64,000 bases of DNA from Yponomeuta sedellus (taxonomy: Eukaryota; Arthropoda; Insecta; Lepidoptera; Yponomeutidae): the NCBI GenBank assembly GCA_934045075.1, contig OW203732.1, positions 3,265,501 to 3,329,500 of the forward strand, read 5' to 3'. The notes under the pieces were generated by a model, which was not told the DNA's origin, did not search any database, and saw only the letters and a program-made list of their open reading frames with translations. Of the stretch, positions 42,187 to 52,469 are shown piece by piece (position 1 is the stretch's first letter; every line of letters begins with the position of its first letter). The position numbers were made by a program, and so were the translations under genes.

Positions 42187-42525
42187 ATATCGATATCAAC
42201 CTTTGTATACCCTACTGCTGGGGCATGGGTCTCTTCTTGCATCGCAGGAAGGTTAAGCCATACTCCACCACGGGGGCCAAGTCCGGGTTGGTGGAGGATT
42301 GTAAGGCATTGGAGGGCCTTACTGTCAGAAGTTATAAAAAGCCCATAAGGACAAGGCTTAACGACTACCATTACATGACAGCCGGCGCCAACGGCTTAAC
42401 GTGCCTTGCGAAGCACGGAGGCGCTCGGAAAAATGCCATCCCGCACCTGACCGCGCCTGTTGTTGCTTAACTCAAGCGATTGATTCCAATCACCCACTTC
42501 GACTAGGCCACGAGCGCTTCGTAGA
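42187..42525 (-). mobile_element. 5S-SINE, minus strand
   Basis: Tail 'gatatcaacctttgtatacc' to head 'gactaggccacgagcgctt'. The 5S-like part is shortened by a deletion after 'gaaaaatgcca'. Confidence 0.85.
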
Positions 42526-42594
42526 TATTTTAAAAGTATAATTTGGAGTTGTTGAGTTACATGACCAGCATATACATTTTCGGCGGTCACTCCA

Positions 42595-42720
42595 GAATAT
42601 GGAATTGGAGTCTTTTGTCCATTTTTTCTCCAAAATGATATCTATTTTGAAACGGACACCTAGTTTGACTTTTAACGCAGTTCCTGCGCTACATTAAAGA
42701 AAACATTTTCATTTAATTTC
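42595..42720 (+). pseudogene. FADD LINE 3' UTR fragment
   Basis: 'cttttgtccattttttctcc', 'aaacggacacctagtttgac' and the family end 'aaaacattttcatttaattt'. No coding part. Confidence 0.7.
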
Positions 42721-42792
42721 TTTTATTTCTACAATACATACCTACACGTCGTATGTATTTAGTTTGAATTTAAAGGTAACACTCGTTTAAAT

Positions 42793-43168
42793 AGAAGCGC
42801 TCGTGGCGTAGGCGAACCGAGTGATTGGAATCAATCACTTGGTTAAGCAACAACAGGCGCGGTCAGGTACAGGATGTGTGAGCGTCCCGTGACTACCGCT
42901 AGTGGCATTTTACCGAGCGCTCCGTGCTTCGCAAGGCACGTTAAGCCGTTGGTGCCGGCTGTCATATAATGGCAGTCGTTAAGCCATGTCAGAGGCCTTA
43001 TGGGCGGCTTGATAACTTCTGACAGTACGGCCCGCCACTGTCTTGCAATCCTCCACCAACCCGGACTTGGCCCCGTGGTGGGGTATGGAGCCTAACCTTC
43101 CTGCGATGCAGGAAGAGACCCGTGCCCCAGCAGTGGGGACATATAAGGGTTGATAACGAACGAACGAT
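42793..43168 (+). mobile_element. 5S-SINE, full length, with target duplication
   Basis: tcgtttaaat stands at 42783-42792 and 43169-43178. Head 'gaagcgctcgtggcgtaggc', 5S-like core 'ggttaagcaacaacaggcgc' and 'ggtcaggtacaggatgtgtg', full body, and a tail that runs into (ACGA)n: 'tgataacgaacgaacgat'. One of the most complete copies. Confidence 0.9.
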
Positions 43169-43590
43169 TCGTTTAAATTATTTCTCTATTTTAGTGCAGT
43201 ACTGTTGTCAAGATAGAAATGGATTTGAAAAGCGAATTTTTTGTTTATTTTATGTAAATATTATTGTAATAGTAACTTCACCAAATTTTATTTTTTGATA
43301 TCTATTGTACGAGTCACAAAAAAACACTCATATCACTTCAAGTGTGCTTTTAAAAATTGAAGAGTTATTTTGAAGTATTAAACACTTTATATAGTATGAA
43401 AGCACGTTGAACCTACTGGCCTCACGATGAAGATAAAAGATCTCTGTACACGTATGAAGATACGCGTAGGAAACTTCCACCTCGGTACCCCACAAGGGAT
43501 GGGGCCATACACTGGTTAGTTACAATGGTTGCAATGATTATGCAAAAAACAGAAGGGACCCGAATCGGTATTCCGTAAAAAAAACAAATG
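43169..43590. other. Unassigned stretch
   Basis: No element recognised. Confidence 0.4.
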
Positions 43591-43605
43591 ATAATAATTC
43601 GTAAT

Positions 43606-43686
43606 TTAAAAACCTATTTAGAGGCAAAATTTTTTTTTTTTAATTTGTTCCTTAGCACGGGTTAGTGCATTAAAAATAAAAATAGT
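43606..43686. mobile_element. TS-A SINE, short form
   Basis: Flanked by the 15-bp duplication ataataattcgtaat (43591-43605 and 43687-43701). Contains only the inverted terminus ('ttaaaaacctatttagaggc'), a T-run and the tail ('agcacgggttagtgcattaa'). The whole tRNA-like core is absent. Confidence 0.8.
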
Positions 43687-43689
43687 ATA

Positions 43690-43860
43690 ATAATTCGTAA
43701 TACAGAGAATATTGTAAAGAAATTCGAAATTTCACTGATGCCGGTGAGTCGCCCATTAGCTCAGTTGGAAAGAGCGCTGGCACGGATAGCCAGAGATCCC
43801 GGGTTCGAATCCTGGCATCGGTATGGGTAGATTTTTTAGCCTCTAAATAGGTTTTAAAAA
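43690..43860 (+). mobile_element. TS-A SINE, 'ttagctcagttgg' subtype
   Basis: Begins at 'cgtaatacagagaatattg', has the linker and core ('ggcacggatagccagag') and ends 'gcctctaaataggttttaaa'. A small duplication ('ggcatcggtatgggta') alters the acceptor-like arm. The short copy before it integrated at its 5' edge. Confidence 0.8.
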
Positions 43861-43871
43861 ACGATAATCTC

Positions 43872-43938
43872 TTTTACTTTCCTGCGATGCAGAAAAAGAT
43901 CCATGCCCAGTGGGTACATACAAGGGTTGATACCCGTA
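43872..43938 (+). mobile_element. 5S-SINE tail fragment
   Basis: 'tttcctgcgatgcagaaaa' to 'gtacatacaagggttgatac'. Confidence 0.65.
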
Positions 43939-43949
43939 GCGAATCTCTT

Positions 43950-44214
43950 TTACTGTCGTACAGCTTAGCTTTTGCATCTACGTAATGTGATGATTTAAGT
44001 AGCATCTGGTAGCATCTATCACTATCACTCATACTAGATGTGGGTGAAGGAACCACTCGGATGCTGCAGTGCCTCGCACATTGTTTTAGATGGAGCCCCT
44101 ATACCTACCATCCTGATAGCTTAGTCAGAGCAGTGCGGAGTAAAGTAGCTGCGGGTTTCCTAACGATGTTTTCCTTCACATTAGCGTGTGGTATAGCTTC
44201 ACAAATTAGTAGAT
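43950..44214 (-). mobile_element. TS-D SINE, minus strand, diverged
   Basis: Complement of the body at 230-505: 'agcttttgcatctacgtaat', 'actagatgtgggtgaaggaa', 'taccatcctgatagctta' and 'aacgatgttttccttcacat'. The head is missing because the PIF-like MITE begins at 44218. Confidence 0.7.
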
Positions 44215-44217
44215 TAA

Positions 44218-44846
44218 GGGCCGTTTTCTCCATTTGCTGCGCAAAACTGGATTTCATAATCCGGATCATGCTTGAACGAAGTTAAAAAAATAGATTTATG
44301 ACCATCCGATTTCTCCCGTAACTTTTTGATCTAGTTCACGAAATCTAGTTCTAGTTACAGACTAGACAAAAAACTGTGCAAAAAACGCTAAGATTTGAGG
44401 ATTTATTTTTTTATTTTGAAACGCAGCTGTCTAAAATGTCGAGAATTCTGTGATATTTCCGGTTATTCTGTGTAATTTCATAAACTTTTTCGGCAATTTT
44501 GAATTTTGTTTCTGGCGCGGTTTGTTTTGTGCGAAATAAATTTTGAACGACTATCTTAAAAGATGATGTTAAAACGAAAAAGGGATCCAACATTCACCAA
44601 TAGTGAAAACAATATTTGGTAAAGTAAAACCTTTGACTTCTTTTGGCAGCTGATATCTGACATTTGTCTGACTGTTAATCTGGTTTTAGAAGCTAATCGT
44701 CCAATATCGGCCGTTCAGAGACTTCAGTTTAAACTTTGGTTTACGATGTTGGAGAAATCCAATTTGTTATTGTAATCTCGATTAGGAGTCCAAAACCGGA
44801 TTTAGCTTGCCGTAATCTAGATTTGGTTCTATGGAGAAAACGGCCC
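44218..44846. mobile_element. PIF/Harbinger-like MITE, copy 1
   Basis: 629 bp with 16-bp inverted ends gggccgttttctccat and TAA on both sides (44215-44217, 44847-44849). A 3-bp TWA target duplication fits PIF/Harbinger. No transposase. A 60-codon frame on the minus strand (44411-44593) is matched in copy 2, but it changes like non-coding DNA. Confidence 0.85.
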
Positions 44847-44966
44847 TAAGTCTAATAAGATAAGACCCGTTTAATAAATAATCTATTTAACGGGTCTGAC
44901 TTTTTGAGATAAAACTATGCTATGTATAAGTATCTGAAATATTGTAGTGTTGTTAAAGTTTTATAA

Positions 44967-45033
44967 ATAATAAAATTGGAACGACTTTGACTTTGTATAA
45001 AGCACAAAGTCAAAGTCGTTCCAATTTTATTAT
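44967..45033. repeat. Perfect 30-bp hairpin with 7-base loop
   Basis: 44967-44996 and 45004-45033 are exact complements ('ataataaaattggaacgact...') around the loop ataaagc. It lies between the two inverted PIF-like MITEs. No terminator or microRNA function can be assigned from sequence alone. Confidence 0.9.
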
Positions 45034-45355
45034 ACTGTTTTATTTATTTTATTCATAGTAAAAAAAGAAAACTGGATAAAAACGGAATAAGCAGGTAAAA
45101 TAGTCAGGTCTAGTCAAGATGTAGATTAGCAATGATAAAAATGAGGGAAATCTCGAAGATGTCATGTCAGAAGACAACATTTAAAATTTTTGAAAATGAG
45201 AGAAAGAATTAAAGAAATATAAAAAAAATGGTGTAAAGAGGTTTGCACCGTTTCACTATGATTAAATATAACATTATGATAAGTCTTCTTAGTTTTATTT
45301 ATTAAAAGAGTTCAAGTCAAAAAGGTTTTATTCAAAGTGGCACAGAGACTTCTTA

Positions 45356-46048
45356 GGGCCGTTTTCTCCATAGAACCAAATCTAGATTACGGCAAACTAA
45401 ATCCGGTTTTGGACTCCTAATCGAGATTACAATACAAATTGAATTTCTCCAACATCGTGAACCAAAGTTTAAACTAAATTCTCTGAACGGCCGATATTGG
45501 ACGATTAGCTTCTAAAACCAGATTAACAGTCAGACAAATGTCAGATATCAGCTGCCAAAAGACGTCAAACGTATTACTTTACCAAATATTGGTTTTTAAA
45601 ATCGAAATAAAGGTTAATTTTCATTATGAGAAGACCTCTGGAGTTTGAGTTCCTCCACCAAATCTATTGGTGAATGTTAAATCTCTTTTTCGTTTTAACA
45701 TCATCTTTTATGAGAGCCGTTCAAAATTTAATTCGCACAAAAGAAACCGCGCCAGAAACAAAATTCAAAATTGCCGAAAAAGGTTTTGAAATTACACAGA
45801 ATAACCGGAAATATCACAGAATTCTCGACATTTTTGACAGCAGCGTTTCAAAATAAAGAATAAAAAAGTGTTACCACCCTCAAATCTTAGCGTTTTTTGT
45901 TTAATCTGTAACAAGAACTAGATTTCGTAAACCAGATCAAAAAGTTACGGGAGAAATCGGATGGTCATAAATCTATTTTTTAAACTTCGTTCAAGCGTGA
46001 TCCGGATTATGAAATCCAGTTTTGCGCAGCAAATGGAGAAAACGGCCC
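45356..46048. mobile_element. PIF/Harbinger-like MITE, copy 2 (opposite orientation)
   Basis: 693 bp, same gggccgttttctccat ends, TTA on both sides (45353-45355, 46049-46051). It is inverted relative to copy 1 and about 60 bp longer, mainly through extra sequence near 45590-45670. Confidence 0.85.
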
Positions 46049-46195
46049 TTAGTGTAGGACGCCCTCCGACCAGGTGGGAACTGCGAAAAACTGCAGGCAG
46101 ATGCTGGATGCGGCAAGATAAAGACAGGGCGCTATGGCGCTCATTAGGGGAGGGCTACGAGTATGTCCAGCAGTGGAAAAATATAGCCTGAAGAA
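46049..46195 (+). pseudogene. QQW LINE 3' fragment
   Basis: The frame reads VGRPPTRWELRKTAGRCW, then ALWRSLGEGYEYVQQWKN: the C-terminus with a small in-frame insertion (tacgag) before YVQQW. Confidence 0.65.
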
Positions 46196-46407
46196 AAGAA
46201 ATGCTGAAATATGGCGGACTCTATATGCGCCGATTTTTAGAAATTATATACACAGATCTGATATAAGACATTCCGATTTTTAAGTTGTGTTTATATAGAT
46301 ACTTATTTTATTATGTAAGTAATACATTAAATTAATGGTGGTTCTTCCTTTACCCTTTTATTTTTCACAGGTTGAAAATGTACATGGCATTAAGTCCTCA
46401 ATATTGT

Positions 46408-46470
46408 CCCCTAATGAGCGCCATAGCGCCATGCCCAGCTGTGGACTAATATAGCCGAAGAAGAAGATAC
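46408..46470. pseudogene. QQW LINE scrap
   Basis: 'cccctaatgagcgccatagc' (minus sense) and 'agctgtggactaatatagcc' (plus sense) meet here, a small inverted join. Confidence 0.45.
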
Positions 46471-46491
46471 GTTTTGCTTAACTTGTCAGTC

Positions 46492-46735
46492 TTCTTCTTC
46501 AGGCTATATTATGTAGTCCACTGCTGGACATAGCCCTCCCCTAATGAGCGCCATAGCGCCCTGTCTTCAGCTTGCCGCATCCAGCATCTGCCGGAGGTTT
46601 TTCGCAGATCGTCATCCCACCTGGTCGTAGGGCGTCCTACACTACGTTTGCTGAGTCGCGGTCTCCACTCAAGAACACGTTTACTCCAACGGTTGTCGGT
46701 TTTTCGCGAGATATGGCCAGCCCACTGCCACTGTG
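46492..46735 (-). pseudogene. QQW LINE 3' fragment, minus strand
   Basis: 3' UTR, then the coding end, then 'ggtctccactcaagaacacg' and 'ttactccaacggttgtcgg' in plus-strand order. It matches 34440-34640 in reverse. Confidence 0.7.
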
Positions 46736-47111
46736 GTCAGTCTATTCTACCCAAACCGAACCAGTAGTTAATCTTTGCCATGCACCACGCACCATCGCGT
46801 GTAAAGCGATAGGCTAAGGGTTGGCGCACATTAATAACGCAAAAGCCCGATGATTTCATCCACCGCGTTGGCGCAGCCACAGAACAACAGAGGTCAGAGG
46901 GACCTAAGTGCTTTTGCTGGCTATTGACAGTACAAACTAAACCGAGCTTGAATGGATGCGTTATAATGAATGAATACGCCAAAATGAGATAAGAATAGGT
47001 GTTCTATTTCTTTATTGAGTTGAGTAAATGCGTGACTGACATACCTAGTCCTAAGGTGATGGAAGACAAAAATAAATTTTATTGCTTAATTAAAACGTAG
47101 ATAGGTAACAA
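46736..47111. other. Unassigned stretch
   Basis: No element recognised. Confidence 0.4.
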
Positions 47112-47312
47112 CAACAATAACATTTACATACAAGCACATACATTGCCTCTGGCCCTACAATAGGATACCCTGTGTCGCGGGAAAACAACGGCTTCACAAA
47201 CATGTGAACATCCAAGACCTGAGGTTTTTTTTTGTCCCCAGTCGGGGATCGAAGCAGGGACCTCTCGCATGGTAGGCAGATGCGCTATCGCTGCGCCAAA
47301 GAGGTAAGCCTT
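47112..47312 (-). mobile_element. TS-C SINE, minus strand
   Basis: 'aacatttacatacaagcaca', 'ataggataccctgtgtcgcg', 'acatccaagacctgaggttt' and the head complement 'tcgcatggtaggcagatgcg'. Near full length. Confidence 0.85.
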
Positions 47313-47596
47313 TTAATGCATTATGTTTTCTCGTGGACAATAAAGAGTTTTAATCTAATCTAAAACGACATCACGATCTTTTACCACTACGAGCGAAAAA
47401 ACGACAAATGGCAACAGAGAAGAAGTGACGTGAGTTTAAGTACTTATTTGGGTTCGCGTTTGCAATGGATTTTAGGATAACTCTATATGAATGTCGGAAT
47501 TCTTAGACATGTAGTAAACGAATGAATGAATAAATAAATGAATGATTTGTTTTACAAGTGAGGTCCTTCAATAGGCGTGACGACAGTATCAAATTA
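47313..47596. other. Unassigned stretch
   Basis: 'gtggacaataaagagtttta' near 47333 resembles a LINE polyadenylation end. (GAAT)n-like run near 47520. Confidence 0.4.
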
Positions 47597-47705
47597 TTTT
47601 ATTTTATTCTCTAGGAAGACTTACAGCTATTACAGGTTTACAATACATAGATAAATAGGACATACTCAGCCAATAAAAAGTCTTCACAATTAGTTTTAGA
47701 TTAAA
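47597..47705 (-). repeat. Dispersed repeat, minus-strand partner of 10318-10525
   Basis: Complement of the end 'ctagagaataaaataaaa' through 'acctgtaatagctgt' and 'gtgaagactt'. Only about 110 bp are shared. Confidence 0.6.
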
Positions 47706-47789
47706 ATTTAACGAGTGTTAAAGTTAATGGCTTTAACATTGGTTAAACTTTAGCTTGTTACTGAAATATATATAATATAAATATATACC

Positions 47790-47945
47790 TACTGTAGGTA
47801 ATACAGAGAATATTGTAAAGAGGTTTCACTAATGCCGGTGAGTCGCCCATTAGCTCAGTTGGAAGAGAGCTGGCAAGGATAGCCAGAGGTCGCGGGTTGG
47901 AATCCCGGCATGGGTGGATTTTTTAGCCTCTAAATAGGTTTTTGA
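47790..47945 (+). mobile_element. TS-A SINE, single-unit copy
   Basis: 'ggtaatacagagaatattgt', then a shortened linker, core 'cccattagctcagttgg' and end 'gcctctaaataggttttt'. The unit matches 17861-18016. No clean duplication was seen. Confidence 0.8.
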
Positions 47946-48365
47946 AATATACTTGTTTTTGTATACATTTTGTAGGGTATCCTAGTTTGGGAGGCAGGAG
48001 AAATACTTTTAGTACATAATAAACGTTTTTCATTTTCATGTAGGTACCCCCACATTATGTAAGGGGATTTAAAAATCATTCATCGTGGCTATTGAAGCAT
48101 TCGTTCGTGAACTACAAACGTCTCGAGTATGTTCTTCTCATCTCTCCTAGTGTGTGGCAGTAGCTAATTACAATTACCTTGTCCGAAGCAGAGCCCGCCG
48201 TCGAACGGCATGTAATGGGCGTCGTTAGCCGCTTGTTAATAGATATTACGACCTCTTCGTCTGGAAGAGGGTGGCTCTCGGAGCTCGTGAATCATATACT
48301 GCTGATTGCCTTTTGGAACATACATAAGCTTTACGTACTTAATATTATGTCATAACTATCTCAGT
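47946..48365. other. Unassigned stretch
   Basis: 'tttgtagggtatcctagttt' near 47970 is like part of the TS-C body. The rest is unassigned. Confidence 0.4.
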
Positions 48366-48990
48366 GAATCGCTCATATCCCCGGCTGCCTGAGTGATCTT
48401 AAGTGATCACGAAGGCTAAGCTACATAGGGCGCGTTCAGTGCATTGATGGGAGACCGTCTATGACTAACGCTAGTGGCATTTTTCCAAGCGGTTCCGTGC
48501 TTCGCAAGGCACGTTAAGCAGTTGGTGCTGGCTGCCGTCGATAGATAGCAGTCGTTAAGCCAAGTTAGGGCCGTTAAGCCTTACGGCGGTTGGAAACCTT
48601 CTGGCAGTAAAATAAATAATAAATAAATAAATATTCATGGACATATTACACAGATCTCGTTAGCCCTATACTAAGTACAACTAAATGACTTGTGTTATAC
48701 GAGTAGGTACTAACTCGACGATAGATTTAATACAATAAATACATAGATAACATCCAAGACCCGAGACAAACAAGAAAAGTTTGTTTCCTACTTTGACCCG
48801 GCCGGGGATCGAACCCGAGACCTTCGGTTTTACAGTCAGCGTGCCAAACCGCTGCGCCACCGAGGCCGTCAAGACCAGCCACTACTCTTGCAAGCCTCCA
48901 CCAATCCGGACTTGGCCCCCGTGGTGGAGTATGGCCTATACCTTCCTTAGGGAAGAGACCCGTGCGCCTCGGTGGGGACATAATGAGTTG
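48366..48990 (+). mobile_element. 5S-SINE, second head type, split by TS-B
   Basis: The best second-type head: 'gatcacgaaggctaagctac', 'atagggcgcgttcagtgcat' and 'tgatgggagaccgtctatga' follow the 3' half of 5S rRNA closely. The body is interrupted at 48605-48869 by a minus-strand TS-B SINE and resumes 'aagaccagccactactcttg' to the tail 'ggtggggacataatgagttg'. Confidence 0.85.
48605..48869 (-). mobile_element. TS-B SINE, minus strand, nested
   Basis: A (TAAA)n tail at the left, 'acagatctcgttagccctat', 'acatccaagacccgagacaa', then the head complement 'gcgccaccgaggccgtc'. It divides a 5S-SINE and so is younger than it. Confidence 0.85.
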
Positions 48991-49326
48991 ATGGTACATC
49001 TGAGTTAGGCGCTGACATGTAGAGTGAAAGTGTGTGCATAGAAGTTGGTCGCTTTTGTGTATAATTTTATTTGTATATTATTGTAGCTTATTCTATCACG
49101 TAGTTATCTATCACGTAGTCTATGAAGTATTTAAGTATCTTTTTCATCCTGTATTTATAATACGTTTTCTATTCATATGGGTATTATTCTATATAACATA
49201 TAATTATTCTACTCTATACGGTATTATTAATTCTTTAGTATTGTTATTGCCCATGATTATAATTATCGCACCGCAGTCTGTGACGCTCGTGGGGTAGCAC
49301 ATGGCACTGACTGAAAATCAGCGCTG
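48991..49326. other. Unassigned AT-rich stretch
   Basis: No element except the phrase 'ctgactgaaaatcagcgctg' near 49307, related to 17038. Confidence 0.4.
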
Positions 49327-50094
49327 AAGGCTTGTCCATCAGCATATTGCTGAGTCAGCTGCCATTTATAGCACCAGTGACACGCCGTGACCTTTCGTTT
49401 TTCTTCGTTCTTTTAGTTTTTTGTGAATGTTATTCTAAGTAATGTTTTAAATTTGTTACTGTGGCGTGTGAACTGTTTCTATAATAAATGATTTCTTCTG
49501 CTTCAATCAACATCATTCATTCTTCTTTATCTTTCTTTCTTTCTTCATGTGCAATCTCCTATTGGAGGTTGGCAACCAATACGACCATCATGGTTTTCGA
49601 GGTTGCCAATACAAACAAGAAACTGGTACTCTGTTGAAACCACTGTTGCAGGTTGTACAGACATGATATCTTTCGTCTCCCTGAGTGCTTAGTGCGAGTT
49701 TTTTAACTACTCGATCGCGTTAACGTAAACTCATATTTCTATGGCATCGAGGAAGCGCCACCTAGCGACAAGTATGGAAATTAAAATTGCTGGGTGCGAG
49801 TTGTAATGGTTTACGTTGAGAAGTGAACACGTTTGCCAGCCAAAACACGAATAAACGCGAGTGCGAGTTGTACAGTGACAGCGTTTTGCCAGTTCGAACG
49901 GTTAACTTACTCATACTCACTACTCAATGCTCGATTAACGCGGTAGTAAAGTTATTCGATTGGATCTGTCAAACTCGCACTAAGCACTCGGGTCTCCTTC
50001 TTTCTTCCTGCAATCTTCCTTGTAGGAGAAGTTCAAGGAAACTGTACTTGTTGGTACGCATTGTGTGTCCGAAACACTCCAGCTTCCGTAACGG
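49327..50094 (+). repeat. Tandem duplication, unit 1 (768 bp)
   Basis: Starts 'aaggcttgtccatcagcata', contains 'tgcaatctcctattggaggt' and a complete copy of the GAGTGCTTAG MITE, and ends 'ccagcttccgtaacgg'. The same order repeats directly in unit 2. Confidence 0.85.
49683..49989. mobile_element. GAGTGCTTAG MITE, copy 2
   Basis: 307 bp with both 19-bp ends intact. Opposite orientation to the copy at 29867. Confidence 0.8.
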
Positions 50095-50445
50095 AAGGCT
50101 TGTCCATCAGCATATTGCTGAGTCAGCTGCCATTTATAGCAGCAGTGACACGCCGTGACCTTTCGTTTTTCTTCGTTCTTTTAGTTTTTTGTGAATGTTA
50201 TTTTTAGTACCTAATGTTTTAAATTTGTTACTGTGGCGTGTGAACTGTTTCTATAATAAATGTTTTTCGTCTTCTTCAATCAACATCATTCATTCTTCTT
50301 TATCTTTTTCTTCTTCATGTGCAATCTCCTATTGGAGGTTAGCAACTAATACGACCATCATGGTTTTCGAGGTTGCCAATACAAACAAGAAACTGGTACT
50401 CTGTTGAAACCACTGTTGCAGGTTGTACAGACATGATATCTTCGA

Positions 50446-50719
50446 AAATAGTGTAATCATGTGGGTACAGTGATATCGTTCCGATGATAAAACCTAACTG
50501 CAAAGTAGGTAGTCGGGGCTGTAAGTAATGCAATTTGCTTAAGTCAGATGTCGCTGCCTGTACGTAATACAGAGAAATATTGTAAAGAGGTTCGAAATTT
50601 CACTGATGTCGTGAGTCGCCCATTGGCTCAATTGGTAGAGCGCTGGTACGGATAGCCAGAGGTTGCGGGTTCGAATCCCGGCATGGGTGAAACTTTAGCC
50701 TCTAAATAGGTTTTTAAAA
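50446..50719 (+). mobile_element. TS-A SINE, long single unit
   Basis: 13-bp duplication atgatatcttcga (50433-50445 and 50720-50732). Starts inside the tail motif ('aaatagtgtaatcatgtggg'), has the full linker and core, and ends 'ctctaaataggtttttaaa'. Unit 1 of the tandem duplication lacks it and shows the empty site. Confidence 0.9.
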
Positions 50720-50730
50720 ATGATATCTTC

Positions 50731-51024
50731 GAGTTTTTTAACTACTAGATCGCGTTAACGTAAACTCATATTTCTATGGCATCGAGGAAGCGCCACCTAG
50801 CGACAAGTATGGAAATTAAAATTGCTGGGTGCGAGTTGTAATGGTTTACGTTGAGAAGTGAACACGTTTACCAGCCAAAACACGAATAAACGCGAGTGCG
50901 AGTTGTACTGTGACAGCGTTTTGCCAGTTCGAACGGTTAACTTACTCATACTCACTACTCAATGCTCGATTAACGCGGTAGTAAAGTTATTCGATTGGAT
51001 CTGTCAAACTCGCACTAAGCACTC
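50731..51024. mobile_element. GAGTGCTTAG MITE, copy 3, left end lost
   Basis: Same as copy 2 but the first about 13 bases of the left end are deleted. It is the duplicate of copy 2 within the tandem duplication. Confidence 0.8.
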
Positions 51025-51122
51025 GGGTATCCTTCTTCCTGCAATCTTCCTTGTAGGAGAAGTTCAAGGAGACTGTACTTGTTGGTACGCATTGTGTGTT
51101 CGAAACACTCCAGCTTCCGTAA

Positions 51123-51662
51123 TAATTCATTAGGTGTCATTGATACTAAGATCATCTATCTATCTATCTAATCAGTCCTTAAACAGAGCCAACTGTTAGG
51201 TCTTGACCTCTTGTGTTTCATGCCAACCTATCCGGTCCTTACCTAGTCTCGTCCAATGTTCCCCAACCGCTTTCAAAATGTCGTGGACTCATCTCGTGTC
51301 GACCCGGGAGGCGAGTCTCAAAAATGCATATTTGTTCAATAGCGTCATGTTAGTCCGGTAATGGTCGTTTCATTCTCACTATCGGTAGTCTAGTCACTAA
51401 TCGCATTGCAATGGTATAACCCGAGCTACTTAACTCGGCAGCTCTCACCTGCTTCTTCTTCGTTCGTTCTGCTTCGCGAGAGATGCCTATTTAATTTGCG
51501 CGGGTTATACCCCTGGAATGACAATATACTGCTGTTGCTTTGTAGACTACTAAACTGAGGCAAATATCAACCATTGCTCTCTCATTAATCTTATTTATTT
51601 AGGGGCTTTGTTCGCAGAACGAGCATGTCCGAAACTACATCTTCTAGATCTTATTATTAAGC
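51123..51662. other. Unassigned stretch
   Basis: A (ATCT)n run at about 51152-51170. Nothing else. Confidence 0.4.
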
Positions 51663-51674
51663 TATCCTTAACAA

Positions 51675-52102
51675 CTTAACTTAACGTGAGTCGCCCATTG
51701 GCTCAATTGGTAGAGCGCTGGTACGGATAGCCAGAGGTTGCGGGTTCGAATCCCGGCATGGGTGAAATTTTTAGCCTCTAAATAGGTTTTTAAATTTGTT
51801 CCTTAGCACGGGTTAGTGCATTAAAAATAAAAATAGTGTAATCATGTGGGTACAGTGATATCGTTCCGATGTTAAACCTAACTGCAAAGTAGGTAATCGG
51901 GGCTGTAAGTAATGCAATTTGCTTAAGTCAGATGTCACTGCCTGTACGTAATACAGAGAATATTGTAAAGAGGTTCGAAATTTCACTGATGCCGTGAGTC
52001 GCCCATTGGCTCAATTGGTAGAGCGCTGGTACGGATAGCCAGAGGTTGCGGGTTCGAATCCCGGCATGGGTGAAATTTTTAGCCTCTAAATAGGTTTTTA
52101 AA
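51675..52102 (+). mobile_element. TS-A SINE, tandem dimer
   Basis: 12-bp duplication tatccttaacaa (51663-51674 and 52103-52114) encloses 428 bp with two tRNA-like cores in the same direction (from 51686 and 51994, period 308 bp). Between the cores lie the tail motif and the linker. The pair moved as one piece. Confidence 0.9.
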
Positions 52103-52469
52103 TATCCTTAACAAATAAATAAATAATTCTGGCGCTACAAGGTTCGGACAGAATGCTCTGAAGTTGTTTTATGCAACGCTACCGTGGCCTTAGGTGTGGT
52201 CGGCGATGATTGGACGAAAAAGACTGGCAGGTGTTTTCAGGCTATCGTCATGAAATATCGCCCTGGTAGATCCATAATTCTTTATCAGCCCCCAACATAG
52301 GTCCCCGACAGGAGAGGACGCCGCATATCCTACCGATAACTCACGCGCGCCGCATATGGTCACAATGGCGCAACCATGCGTTTTCTTTCGTATTGCTCCG
52401 AAAATTTGATCCTCGACTTAATATTGCGTCGCTGTGTTTGTATCGCAAACGGGTCTCCTACCTAAAACC
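52103..52469. other. Unassigned stretch
   Basis: No element recognised. Confidence 0.4.

Larger units (their letters stand above)
50095..51122 (+). repeat. Tandem duplication, unit 2, with TS-A insertion
   Basis: Repeats unit 1 with few changes, is longer by a TS-A insertion (274 bp plus 13-bp duplication) and shorter by about 27 bp at the MITE's left end. Confidence 0.85.

Noticed and set aside
44411..44593. A 60-codon frame shared by both PIF-like MITE copies (here and at 45674-45856)
   Set aside because: The copies differ at about 11 of 60 residues and almost every base difference changes the residue, the reverse of what a maintained protein would show. It is a by-product of MITE similarity.
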